A DNA stretch of 64,000 nt, taken from the NCBI GenBank assembly GCA_022819745.1, contig JAJEGS010000036.1, forward strand, positions 139,529 to 203,528. Direction: 5' to 3'. The stretch is from Candidatus Latescibacterota bacterium (lineage in GTDB: Bacteria; Latescibacterota; UBA2968; UBA8231). This document shows, piece after piece, positions 27,378-35,953 of this stretch. The notes beneath the pieces are model-generated. The model searched no databases. It was given only the letters and a program-made list of their open reading frames with translations, and was not told where the DNA came from. Both the position numbers and the translations under genes were made by a program. Each line of letters begins with the position of its first letter. Position 1 is the stretch's first letter.

Positions 27378-29284
27378 ACTGGGCTTTCGCGGCGCTGTTA
27401 TTGCTGGCACTGGACGCCAGCGGCCAAGTCCGCACCTTCGCGCTCGGCGGGGTCGAGCACGATTGGGAAGGCGGCGGCGACGGCATGGACCCCGAATTCT
27501 TGTTCGGACCTCGGTACCGGCCGCAGGTGGATACGAGCAACGTGCTGGTGGGCGCGGTCGAGTTCGTTCACCGATCCGGTTCGATCAGCCCGCGCTTTTT
27601 CGCCGGCGAGGAAAACATCGCCTCCCTAGTGCTCGAAGGCCAAGGCTCGGTTAAAGTGCCCAACGCGGCGACGAAGTACACTGATTTGCGCAAGGCCCAG
27701 CTCCGCGGCATCGTCAACGGCGATCACGCCATCGCCTTTGAGCGCAAACCCTCCCCCTTCAACCCAGTGGTTCCGGCCTTCGGAATCTGGATCATCCTCG
27801 ACTTTGCCCAACAGATAGGCGTCCAGCGGGTGCGCTTCTATCCGCGCAACACCGTGGCCGCCACGCCACGCCAGCCCTACCAAGACGATTTCCTGCGCGC
27901 GTACGAACTGTGGGTCAACCCACAGCAGACCAGCCGCGTCGGTGGCGCGCCGGACATTTTAGTGATCCGCGAATTGGAGAACGAGGACCCGGTGGTCGAT
28001 GTGGCGGTCAAGCCCCAGTACGTGCGGCTGGTAAAGTTGCGTTCGCTGTCGGAGATGCCCTTTGAGATCGACGAAATCGAGGTCTATGGCACGGGCTACA
28101 TGAGCCGGGCGACCTATCAGACGGACCTGCTCGACCTAGGGGGGGCCGCCACCGTCGGCGAAGTGCGCTGGGTCGAGGAAGTGGTTGGCGAAGCGCCCTT
28201 TTCCCGCTTGACGGCGCGGGTGCGCACCGGGCTGGACGATACGCCGATCATCTATCGGCAGCGAGCCGAAGCCGAAGACCTGTTCGCACTGTCCACGGAC
28301 GTCGAGGTAAGCGCCGCTGAGTACTGGTCGCTCGACCGCCGCAAGCGCTTGCCGCCGAAGGAAGACGCGGAAAACTGGAGTTCGTGGCAGCGCGTGCTGA
28401 ACCGCGGCCTAGCAACAGCACCGGGACCGCGGCGCTTTATCCAGTTGCAACTTGCCTTTGAAGGCCGGCTGTTTGATACGCGCCTCGTCGATCGACTCGA
28501 ATTCGACTACTTACATCCGCCGATTGCCGACACCCTCCGGGCTGAGGTCTTTCCGCGGCTGGCCGAGGCGGAAAAGCCGGCGACGTTCCACTACGCAGTG
28601 TTGCTGAGGGCGAACGGAGAAGTACACGGGTACGACGCATTGGTAGTTGATTCCAACGCGCCGGTGGCGAATATCCGCAATGTGCGCTTAGACGGGCAGG
28701 AGGTGGATTTCGCCGTAGAATACGCGCGCCAGGACGGCTTCCGGCTGAGTTTTGAGTTGGTACACACAGACAGGGCCGTGCTGGAATTCACCTATGACCT
28801 GCCAATTTTTCGCTTCGGCACCACGTTTTCCAGCCGCGCCTACAACAGCCGATTTCCAACGGTACCGCAGAGCGTCGCGCCGGGACAGGTCGTGGATTTT
28901 GGGCCAGCGGACCAGGACGAGCTTTCGGGGCTGGCCGTGGAAATCCCCAAACCGCAGATCGGCAAGCTGGTCGGCGAGATCGCGATCAACGCGCGAGTGT
29001 TCACGCCCAATGGGGACGGAGTCAACGACCAGTTTGAGATGTTTTTTAACCTGTTGCAGCTAGTCGAGCCAGCGCCGGTGGTACTGGACGTGTTCGACTT
29101 GGCGGGTCGGCGGCTGCACAGGGTGTTTGCGGAGGAGCGGGGGATCGGGCCAACGCGCTACCGTTGGGATGGCAGGACCGCGGATGGCAAGTTGTTGGCA
29201 CCGGGGACCTATGTGTGGGTATTGCGGGTGCAGGCGGACGCGTTTGAGGAGCGTCATCTGGGGACTATGGGAGTGGCGTACTAA
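27374..29284 (+). CDS. Secreted F5/8C-like protein with FTPNGDG C-terminal domain (unit gene D)
   Basis: 636 residues from ATG 27374, which overlaps the stop of gene C (ATGA). The same frame is open back to 26939, but that part is antisense-free noise inside gene C and has no signal, whereas MNWAFAALLLLALDASGQ does. A discoidin-like part (IWIILDFAQQIGVQRVRFY, PQYVRLVKLRSLSE, FEIDEIEVYGTGYMSRA) is followed by WSSWQRVLNRGL, PRRFIQLQLAF and TLRAEVFPRLAEAEKPA, shared with genes A and B. The tail is RVFTPNGDGVNDQFEMFF, FDLAGRRLHR, RYRWDGRTADG and APGTYVWVLRV. Position between the two barrel-like genes suggests it pairs with gene E. Confidence 0.8.
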   Translation: MNWAFAALLLLALDASGQVRTFALGGVEHDWEGGGDGMDPEFLFGPRYRPQVDTSNVLVGAVEFVHRSGSISPRFFAGEENIASLVLEGQGSVKVPNAATKYTDLRKAQLRGIVNGDHAIAFERKPSPFNPVVPAFGIWIILDFAQQIGVQRVRFYPRNTVAATPRQPYQDDFLRAYELWVNPQQTSRVGGAPDILVIRELENEDPVVDVAVKPQYVRLVKLRSLSEMPFEIDEIEVYGTGYMSRATYQTDLLDLGGAATVGEVRWVEEVVGEAPFSRLTARVRTGLDDTPIIYRQRAEAEDLFALSTDVEVSAAEYWSLDRRKRLPPKEDAENWSSWQRVLNRGLATAPGPRRFIQLQLAFEGRLFDTRLVDRLEFDYLHPPIADTLRAEVFPRLAEAEKPATFHYAVLLRANGEVHGYDALVVDSNAPVANIRNVRLDGQEVDFAVEYARQDGFRLSFELVHTDRAVLEFTYDLPIFRFGTTFSSRAYNSRFPTVPQSVAPGQVVDFGPADQDELSGLAVEIPKPQIGKLVGEIAINARVFTPNGDGVNDQFEMFFNLLQLVEPAPVVLDVFDLAGRRLHRVFAEERGIGPTRYRWDGRTADGKLLAPGTYVWVLRVQADAFEERHLGTMGVAY

Positions 29285-31962
29285 TGCTCGTTCTACCATT
29301 AAAAACGAGAGGGCCAGTGCTATTGATAAAATACATCCTGCTTGCCGCGCTTTTGGTTAATGCTGCCCAAGCCCAGGACTACGGTGCCCGCTTGGGTACG
29401 GTCCAGCGCGGTGGCCGGGTCAGCTACGAGCCTCAAGGCCCCGGCGTGCTTTTCGACGCGCTCGACCCCTCCATCCGCAAGTGGTACGTGCCGCAGGAGC
29501 TCTACACCGAATTCCGTTGGAAACAGTGGGAATACTCCAACTATGCGCGCGAAAACTACCAGCGCTACGTCCCCACCGCGCGGGAGGGCAGTTATTTCTA
29601 CGACGCCTATGGAAACTTCCTGACCCGGGGATGGCCGATCTACGACTGGCGGCAGGAAAATCCCCAGCCCTTCGGCAGTGCGGTGCAGAAGACCGGGTGG
29701 TTCGGCGGTTTCTTCAACAACCTTGTGGTCGCCTCCGACCACAAGGGGGAGTACCACTACGCCATCACCGTCGGCAACCGCATCCGCACCACCCTGACGC
29801 CGATGACGTTCTCCAAGCCAAACTTCAACGGCCTGCAGATCGACTACGCCTCCGACAAGTACCAAGCGACGCTGTTGATGTCGCGGATTTCGCAACCCGA
29901 CGTGATCTCAAATGTCTTCGGGACGCAGTTCGAGCAGCGCACCAACGCTACCAACTTGTTTGGTGGCAGGGTGCAGGTCCAAGTCGGCGACTTCGTCAAG
30001 GTTGGGGGCACACTGGTCAACGCGCATCACTCGCAGACCCTGCGGCAGGCAGTCAACGGCGATATCTTCAAAGGGCAGCTAACCGAGGCGCTGAATTTCA
30101 CGCCCGTGACGATGATCGAGCTGCGCATCCGCGACGATTCTCCCGAGGACGGCAAAGGAGGGGGAGCGCTTTTTGCCAGCGATCTGCTGGTGTACGATCT
30201 GGAGGGAAATGAGACGCGCGCCAGCGAGATCGGCTTCCGGCCGCTCATCGAGGGCGGCCTCCAGCGCCACGGTTTTTTGGCCACGGACGGGTTAGAAGAG
30301 ATCTTGGTGCGCTACGACCTAGCCGACGCCGGCTACATCGGCGTTGACCCGACCGAGATTACCCGGATCGCAGTGGAACTGGTGGTGGCCAACGACTACC
30401 TGATTGAAGTCGCCTCTGACAACCAAGTCAACGCCGGCGACAATATCGTCTTCCTGCCAGTGGCCCGGGCACGGGGCAATGTCCACGACGGTTCCAACCA
30501 GCGGGTGTTGGCCTTCGACTACGGGCTGCCGACAGCTAACCAGATCGCCGGCTTCACCTTCGAGTTGACCGACCTAGGCGGGTTCGCCGGATACGCGGAG
30601 ATCGACATCAATAGCCGCTACCGGCAGTTCCCCAATCCCAATCGCAAACAGCACCATGCCACCGGCGACGAGGCCCTAGCTTGGTTAGCCAACCTCTCCA
30701 ACACGCCCTACCCGTTCTTCTTTTTCGCCGAGGCATTCAGCGTTGATCCGACGTACCAGACCTCAATGATAACCGCCGAGAAGGAGGGCACGCTCGACTA
30801 CGGCAACAACTTTGCGCTCTACGAGTTCGTCGATGACAACGACGATCAGGATCGCCGTCCCGACTGGCGGCGCAAGGGCTGGGGACCGGGGGACCCCGAT
30901 GTCTTTCCCGGATGGGACGAGAACAACGACTTTATTTCCGATTTCAACCAAAACGACAACGACTTCAGACCGGACTTTATCCCCGACTACGAGGAACCCT
31001 TTCTGCGCTTCTACTCGGACCGGCCCGAATTCCTCTACGGGATTGACATGAACCACAACGGCACCATCGATCGCTTTGAAAACGACGAGGAGGCCGATCT
31101 ACCCTACCGCCGCGACCGGGAGGGCTACAACGTCTTTGTCGGTGCCCATCTGCTGCCGGGTGCGCGGCTGATGTTGGGCAGGACGGACATACATCGCCTA
31201 GCGGCTGCGGAGCGCAGCGAGGCCCTCTATGGAGTGTTGACGTTCGACCGCGACTTCAACCGCTGGGGTCGGGTGCGGCTCTTCCAAGATTTGCGCAAAG
31301 TGCGGGACAATATCGCCGACCCCGTCCTCCAGTGGAGGCAGCGGCCCAATACGCGGGGGGCGCTATACGGAGTGGATGATCCCTTCGCAGCGCGCAATAC
31401 CGTCCTGAACACGTCGTGGTTTGGCTGGGAGCAGCGGCCTTTTGCGGGGTTGCGTCTGGAGCACAAGGCCAAGTGGCAGTTCTACCGCCAACTAGACGAT
31501 CGGATCGATCTGGAGTTGAGGGGTTTGCGCGAGACAGCCTCGTTTTTGGGCGTAATCAACAAGGCGGAGTACCGCTTGAGCGCGGGGGGGTACACCTTGA
31601 TGCCGCGTTGGAAGAGCGAATTCTCGCGCCGCCGGCCCGTGCTTGCGGGGACGCCAGCGCGCCTAGAACTCGACGAACTGCTGATGCTGGTATTCCGCTT
31701 CCCACTGCTGCGCCGAAGCACTGTCGCGGTTGGCGTGGAATACGAGATTTTTGCGCAGTTGCAAAATCCCACGCCACCCGGTGCAGAGGATAGCTTTCGC
31801 GGGCTGACCACCACGGCACAACTGATCAATTTCTCGGATTACCTAGGCTACCGGTTGACTACGACCTTGGGCTTTGAGCTAACGCGGACCAACTTTGAGG
31901 GTCGGCGGAGCGAATTGACGACGCGGAGCTTTATCACGATTTACTCGGGAGTCGAGCGGTAG
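29284..31962 (+). CDS. Large outer-membrane-like protein with EF-hand-like loop (unit gene E)
   Basis: 892 residues; the ATG shares its A with the stop TAA of gene D (TAATG). A signal peptide ends about LLVNAAQA before QDYGARLG. It is a full-length paralogue of gene C: KWYVPQELYTEFRW, FFNNLVVASDHKG, TLTPMTFSKPNFNGLQIDY, DSPEDGKGGGALF, then the Asp-rich segment (DDNDDQDRRPDW, DENNDFISDFNQNDND) and EF-hand-like loop DMNHNGTIDRFEND (from D588). The final part (FLGVINKAEYRLSAGGY, LMPRWKSEFSRRRPV) again looks like amphipathic strands. It ends the operon and is followed by a strong terminator. Function unknown; possibly the membrane partner of gene D, as gene C may be of gene B. Confidence 0.75.
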   Translation: MLVLPLKTRGPVLLIKYILLAALLVNAAQAQDYGARLGTVQRGGRVSYEPQGPGVLFDALDPSIRKWYVPQELYTEFRWKQWEYSNYARENYQRYVPTAREGSYFYDAYGNFLTRGWPIYDWRQENPQPFGSAVQKTGWFGGFFNNLVVASDHKGEYHYAITVGNRIRTTLTPMTFSKPNFNGLQIDYASDKYQATLLMSRISQPDVISNVFGTQFEQRTNATNLFGGRVQVQVGDFVKVGGTLVNAHHSQTLRQAVNGDIFKGQLTEALNFTPVTMIELRIRDDSPEDGKGGGALFASDLLVYDLEGNETRASEIGFRPLIEGGLQRHGFLATDGLEEILVRYDLADAGYIGVDPTEITRIAVELVVANDYLIEVASDNQVNAGDNIVFLPVARARGNVHDGSNQRVLAFDYGLPTANQIAGFTFELTDLGGFAGYAEIDINSRYRQFPNPNRKQHHATGDEALAWLANLSNTPYPFFFFAEAFSVDPTYQTSMITAEKEGTLDYGNNFALYEFVDDNDDQDRRPDWRRKGWGPGDPDVFPGWDENNDFISDFNQNDNDFRPDFIPDYEEPFLRFYSDRPEFLYGIDMNHNGTIDRFENDEEADLPYRRDREGYNVFVGAHLLPGARLMLGRTDIHRLAAAERSEALYGVLTFDRDFNRWGRVRLFQDLRKVRDNIADPVLQWRQRPNTRGALYGVDDPFAARNTVLNTSWFGWEQRPFAGLRLEHKAKWQFYRQLDDRIDLELRGLRETASFLGVINKAEYRLSAGGYTLMPRWKSEFSRRRPVLAGTPARLELDELLMLVFRFPLLRRSTVAVGVEYEIFAQLQNPTPPGAEDSFRGLTTTAQLINFSDYLGYRLTTTLGFELTRTNFEGRRSELTTRSFITIYSGVER

Positions 31963-31991
31963 CGAACATGCCGCAAAAGCTATGTGCGCGA

Positions 31992-32018
31992 CCGCCTAGG
32001 CGACTAGGCGGTTTTTTT
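31992..32018 (+). terminator. Rho-independent terminator closing the five-gene unit
   Basis: ccgccta, ggcgac, taggcgg followed by seven T residues, 29 bp after the stop of gene E. Confidence 0.88.
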
Positions 32019-32028
32019 GTTTTTGCGG

Positions 32029-32057
32029 TTCACATAGTCGCGCCTTGTGGGTCATAT
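32029..32057 (+). promoter_or_regulatory. Promoter-like site upstream of the secreted hypothetical gene (copy 1 of a duplicated leader)
   Basis: TTCACA, 17 bases, TCATAT (or 18 bases to CATATA). The -35-like half is one base from consensus, the -10 half is weaker. The surrounding sequence to 32160 is duplicated at 33537-33667, with this segment nearly unchanged, which argues that it is a functional promoter or operator. The exact sigma factor is not known. Confidence 0.5.
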
Positions 32058-32116
32058 AGGACAAACGCGCTACCGGCCGGAGCAACAACCCGCACTCTTC
32101 CGCAAAGGAGGACATC

Positions 32117-32923
32117 ATGCAACCCTTAGCCATTCGCATCCTATGTGTCGCTCTGATCGCCGTCTATGGCGTATCCAGCGCAGCCGCAGTCGAAACCAAG
32201 TATCCGCACGGCGGCTTTGATCCCCGTCTCGACAAACTCCAAGGCTTGCTTGACTATGTCCACACTGTGGAGAAAATCAAAGTCAAAGCTGGCCCTAAGT
32301 TGTGGAAGGCCATTGAGTCCATTCCCGTCGCCACGGACATTTCCATCACTCCCGAGCAAGAAGCCGACCTGCGCGACTGGCTCTACGACTTTTTGGTCGC
32401 CTTCTCCGTCTCCGGTAATGACAGCATCGCTGCCGAGTTTTACCTCCGCGAGGGCATCAACAACCCCACGGCCTTGCAGCACATGAAAAAGACCCTAGAG
32501 AACTGGGGAATTCCCAAAGGGGACACGCCCTTTGAGCTCTTCCAAGCCATGCACCGCGCTGTACTCGACTACCAGGGCTGTGAATACCGCTTTGGCAATG
32601 CCTTCTTGCGCCACAGCACATTTAAGGTATTCGAGATGCAAGATCGGTACGAGAGCTATCGTGCTTACCCAAGGGACGCCGCCAAGGCCAAGTTCAAATT
32701 GCAGAAAGAGGTTCAAGGGGCGCTGCGAGCTGGCGAGAAGCGGATCTTTACCGACATCGCGTTTGTCGCCGAAGAGCCTGCGGAGTTCGCCGGATCTAAA
32801 AGCCCGATCTGCACTCCCTTCTTCTGTCGCCTGGTTTGGGATCCAGAGCGGGCGATGTGGCGCTTTGTAGAGGTCGTCTATAACTCCAAGCAGCCGAATT
32901 CTTTTCTATTTTCGGCCATATAA
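32117..32923 (+). CDS. Secreted protein of unknown function
   Basis: 268 residues, ATG 32117 with caaaggagg at ideal distance. Signal peptide MQPLAIRILCVALIAVYGVSSAAA, cleavage before VETKYPHGG. The mature part is mixed helical, with KLQGLLDYVHTVEKIK, EQEADLRDWLYDFLVAFSV and, near the end, KSPICTPFFCRLVWDPE (two cysteines four residues apart). I recognise no family. It has its own promoter-like leader, and a nearly identical leader plus the first codons recur in front of the ECF sigma gene at 33686, so the two may be coregulated. A frameshifted secreted gene follows 54 bp downstream. Confidence 0.8.
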   Translation: MQPLAIRILCVALIAVYGVSSAAAVETKYPHGGFDPRLDKLQGLLDYVHTVEKIKVKAGPKLWKAIESIPVATDISITPEQEADLRDWLYDFLVAFSVSGNDSIAAEFYLREGINNPTALQHMKKTLENWGIPKGDTPFELFQAMHRAVLDYQGCEYRFGNAFLRHSTFKVFEMQDRYESYRAYPRDAAKAKFKLQKEVQGALRAGEKRIFTDIAFVAEEPAEFAGSKSPICTPFFCRLVWDPERAMWRFVEVVYNSKQPNSFLFSAI

Positions 32924-32977
32924 TCGGAATTGCTCGACTGGTTCATCCGACAACTCACAACCCGAAGGAGGACGATC

Positions 32978-33446
32978 ATGAAGGCTATCGTTTTGCTACT
33001 TGCACTGGCGTCCGCCACTTTCGCAGATGCATACACGCCCGTTGACTGGCTCGAAGTAACGGAAGATCCAGAAGTCGGGCTCCACAGCACTGAAGATGGA
33101 GGGTACAAAGTGAGGGTGGGCTCTTACGCCCTTACAGGGGACTCAGGGTGCTTCGCGGGAGGCTTCACCATCAACGACGCGAGGTATTCTATCCGCACGA
33201 CCAAGTGGCAGATGGGATTCCGCATGGAGCGACGTGTCGGGAACAGAGCACACCAACGGCGGAGTTTGCGGCCTGACCTCGGACATGCCACTGCCACCGG
33301 GTGAGTACCGGGTGGTGGCGGAGGTCGCAGTTGACGGCGTAATGGGGAAATACGCGAGTCGGAATACCATAATAGTAGCTAGCCATCCTGAGACCGCGGT
33401 CGAGGCCGTCACTTGGGGAGCGCTCAAATCGAGAACGACGCGCTGA
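32978..33446 (+). pseudogene. Small secreted protein gene broken by a frameshift
   Basis: ATG 32978 with aaggaggacgatc upstream; signal peptide MKAIVLLLALASATFADA. The first frame stays sensible through VGSYALTGDSGCFAGGF and then ends at 33304 in a basic low-quality tail. From about 33215 the +1 frame reads SGTEHTNGGVCGLTSDMP, LPPGEYRVVAEVAVDG and RNTIIVASHPE up to a stop at 33446, which looks like the genuine C-terminus of a small beta-sandwich protein. Joining the two gives about 155 residues. Either the gene is decayed or there is a one-base assembly error between roughly 33190 and 33235. No family is recognised. Confidence 0.7.
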
Positions 33447-33465
33447 CCTAGCAGCGACTTTTATC

Positions 33466-33537
33466 AACGCCGGCACCCTTGTGGAAAAGGGTGCCGGCGT
33501 TTACTCGCGATCGTGCGAGGAGATTTTTTTTATTTTC
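33466..33537 (+). terminator. Two consecutive hairpins ending in a T-run
   Basis: A perfect 15-bp stem (aacgccggcaccctt, 33466-33480, against 33487-33501) is followed immediately by a second hairpin ctcgc-gatcgt-gcgag (33504-33519) and gagattttttttatttt. The second hairpin with its T-run is the likely termination point. Confidence 0.8.
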
Positions 33538-33541
33538 ACGG

Positions 33542-33570
33542 TTCACATAGTCGCGCTTTGTGGATCATAT
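33542..33570 (+). promoter_or_regulatory. Promoter-like site upstream of the ECF sigma gene (copy 2 of the duplicated leader)
   Basis: TTCACA, 17 bases, TCATAT, matching copy 1 at 32029-32057 except for a few spacer bases. Both copies sit right after a terminator T-run. The shared sequence suggests shared control, possibly by the sigma factor itself. Confidence 0.5.
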
Positions 33571-33620
33571 AGGACAAATCGCTACCGGCCAACCCGCCCT
33601 CTTTCGCAAAGGAGGGGTTC

Positions 33621-33707
33621 ATGCAATCCTTAACCATTCGCCTCCTGTACGTCGCCCTAATCGACATCCTTACAGAGAGGAAGTTTTGCGCCGACCAGCC
33701 GACATAA
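33621..33707 (+). CDS. 28-codon leader ORF, remnant of a duplicated secreted-protein gene
   Basis: ATG 33621 with caaaggagg upstream. The peptide starts MQSLTIRLLYVALID, the same as the first residues of the 32117 product (MQPLAIRILCVALIA), then diverges and stops at 33707. It overlaps the likely TTG start of the sigma factor (33686), so its translation could feed ribosomes into the sigma gene. It is probably a truncated duplicate reused as a leader. Confidence 0.6.
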   Translation: MQSLTIRLLYVALIDILTERKFCADQPT

Positions 33708-34186
33708 GCGCCGAAGCCGTAGAGCACTACGGACGCTTAGTGCTCAAAGTGGCCTATAAGATCGTCGCCAATGCCGACGAAGCGCAGGAGGTCTTTCAGG
33801 AAACCTTCCTGCGCTTCCACGCTGCCTGTGTGCGCGGCGAGATCATCGCCCATCCCAAGGCATGGCTTTGCCGGGTGGCGACCAACGCGGCCTTCAAAAT
33901 CCGGCGGTATCAACATCGGGCGCTGCTTTGCGAAGATGAAGATATCGCAGTAGAAACCGATGCCGATAAAGAAGCCGAACACCGCTTGCTCATGAACCGA
34001 GTGCGCGACTTAGCCGCTGAATTGCCCGAGCGCCAGCGCACCGTCTTCGCCCTGCGCAACTTCGAGGGCTGGCCCTTTGCCGAAATCGCCGCGCGACTGG
34101 GATGCAGCGAGGAGTCAGCCAGAGCCAGCGAGTACAAAGCACTTAAAAAGATCCGCGCCCACTTGGGTGCTGGCTGCAAGGACTAA
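33686..34186 (+). CDS. ECF-subfamily RNA polymerase sigma factor
   Basis: 166 residues from TTG 33686 (gagaggaag five to six bases upstream); the frame is open back to 33560 but that stretch contains the duplicated promoter and another ORF. Sigma-2: YGRLVLKVAYKIVANADEAQEVFQETFLRFH. Region between: HPKAWLCRVATNAAFKIRR. Sigma-4: LAAELPERQRTVFALRNF, FAEIAARLGCSEESARASEYKALKKIR. These are the classical ECF regions 2 and 4. The putative anti-sigma gene begins five bases after its stop. Confidence 0.92.
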   Translation: MRRPADISAEAVEHYGRLVLKVAYKIVANADEAQEVFQETFLRFHAACVRGEIIAHPKAWLCRVATNAAFKIRRYQHRALLCEDEDIAVETDADKEAEHRLLMNRVRDLAAELPERQRTVFALRNFEGWPFAEIAARLGCSEESARASEYKALKKIRAHLGAGCKD

Positions 34187-34191
34187 GCACC

Positions 34192-35949
34192 ATGGACAGA
34201 GCCGAATTTGAAAGCAAACTGAGCGACTACGTGCGCGGCGAGCTATCGGCTGCGGAAGCGCGACAGATCGAGACCTATCTGACCGAGCATCCAGAAGCGG
34301 CCGACGACTTGGAGGCCGTGCGTACCGTGCTGGGGCTAAGTGCTGACATTGGCACTGCCGAGCCATCGGACGCGCTTTTTGCGGCGGCACGAACCAACGC
34401 GCTGGAGGCAATCCGCGCAGAGGAGAAGGACGAGCGCAAAACGCAGCTCGCGGCATTTTGGCAGCGGCTACCGCGGCCAGTGTACCTGTCAGGGCTAGCC
34501 GCCATGCTAGCTGGGGTCGTGTTTGGGGTGCTGTGGCAAGGGAGCACTTCGGCGTGGGCGGAAGTGGTAGCCGAGGTGCGTAAGCTGCACTCCGTGCGCG
34601 TGGAGGGCTGGTTTCGCGGGGAAAAGGGAGAACAGGTGCCAGTGCAGCAATGGATCAAGGCACCGCACTTTTTCCGCTCTGAAGTAGGTACCGGCGCGGC
34701 GCGGCGCGAGGCCGTGGTAAACGACGCCAAAATGCGGGTTTACATGGACGGCGTCTGGTATGGGGAAGACCGGGCCGCGGAAAGCGCGTGGTCCATAGAT
34801 AGGGTCGCCGAGCAACTGGCCCTGCCCGGGAGCGAACAACTAGAGTCTTGGAGCTACCAGATTGAGCGCGAGGATCGGGCCCCGACGATACTTTTTTCGA
34901 TCTGGCGGCGTTCCTCCCTGGGTATTAAGACCCCGTCGGATATCCTGTATGAAGTCGAGGTAGATGCCCAGACGCGGTTGCCGAGCCACGCTCGCGTTTA
35001 TCTCGATGTGGGTCAAGAAGATTGGGAACTGGTTAGTGAATTGAATTATCTGGATTACAATACCCCGCTGGCGGACGAGCTTTTCATGGTCGCCGCCGAT
35101 GCGGTTCCGTCCTTTACCGACTCAGTGCGGTCCGCCTTGCCGTTTGAGCAAATCCTAGACCCCTTTGTGCCTTGGCAGCAGGCGATCTACATGCCGCTGG
35201 ACGGCATGGACATCATCGTCCATCCTCCTTCGGATGACCCAAGCAAGGGCTTTGAGGGCCAGGCTTCTTCTACAGTAGGCTCGATCACGCGCCACGAATT
35301 TCACCGCACTCCGCTGGCCGAGATCGTGCGGGTCATTGGGAAAATGCCGGTGGAACCCCGCATCGAGCAGACGATCCCGAGCCTAAGATCGGAGATCATA
35401 CGGGTCCTTTGGAAAGAGCCGATGGCGACCCCAGAGGAGAAACTGGCCAAGCAGCGATACTCCGTGCGGATTGCCTATAGCCATAGCCTAACCTCCACCG
35501 AGCGCGTCCAACGCCTCGGCCACCGCTTTGGCTTTGTCGCTGAGGTGGAAGAGCGGCAGGGGCCTAGGACGCGCTGGATTTTCACCCAAGACGGTTCCGA
35601 GTTTCCAACGAACCCGCAAGCGGGAGGCGCTCGGACCAATGGGGACAACTACTACGCTACGGGGCATCCGCTCGGGTTTGCGATCCGGGGTATGCTCGAA
35701 AACGCCGCGCTCAACGACCTCGTCAAAGGCTACGACCAAGACCTCGACGAAATCGAGTTGCAATGGGATGGCGCGGCAGCAGACAATCCCTTTGAGCGCC
35801 CAGTAGATATCGCCATCGATTTCGCCGACGGCTGGGACGTGGCTCTCGATTACTTGCGCGAGCAATTCGGGGTGGAAATGGAGCGCATATCCGAGCCGAT
35901 TACCTACGAGGTATTGGTGCTGCGTCCGCCCAGCGAAAGCGCAAAGTAA
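34192..35949 (+). CDS. Putative anti-sigma factor with large extracytoplasmic domain
   Basis: 585 residues, starting five bases after the ECF sigma stop with aagga upstream. Residues 1-50 have the layout of an anti-sigma N-terminal domain (LSDYVRGELSAAEARQIETYL, then HPEAADDLE) but the zinc ligands H-x3-C-x2-C are missing. One membrane helix spans about residues 96-115. The rest is extracytoplasmic: WAEVVAEVRKLHSVRVEGWF resembles the beta-sheet start of RseB/LolA-like folds, and the C-terminal part WDVALDYLREQFGVEMERI with YEVLVLRPP resembles the end of TIGR03435-type proteins. It probably holds the sigma factor at the membrane and senses an envelope signal. The function is inferred from position and topology. 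Confidence 0.72.
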   Translation: MDRAEFESKLSDYVRGELSAAEARQIETYLTEHPEAADDLEAVRTVLGLSADIGTAEPSDALFAAARTNALEAIRAEEKDERKTQLAAFWQRLPRPVYLSGLAAMLAGVVFGVLWQGSTSAWAEVVAEVRKLHSVRVEGWFRGEKGEQVPVQQWIKAPHFFRSEVGTGAARREAVVNDAKMRVYMDGVWYGEDRAAESAWSIDRVAEQLALPGSEQLESWSYQIEREDRAPTILFSIWRRSSLGIKTPSDILYEVEVDAQTRLPSHARVYLDVGQEDWELVSELNYLDYNTPLADELFMVAADAVPSFTDSVRSALPFEQILDPFVPWQQAIYMPLDGMDIIVHPPSDDPSKGFEGQASSTVGSITRHEFHRTPLAEIVRVIGKMPVEPRIEQTIPSLRSEIIRVLWKEPMATPEEKLAKQRYSVRIAYSHSLTSTERVQRLGHRFGFVAEVEERQGPRTRWIFTQDGSEFPTNPQAGGARTNGDNYYATGHPLGFAIRGMLENAALNDLVKGYDQDLDEIELQWDGAAADNPFERPVDIAIDFADGWDVALDYLREQFGVEMERISEPITYEVLVLRPPSESAK

Positions 35950-35953
35950 GCGT

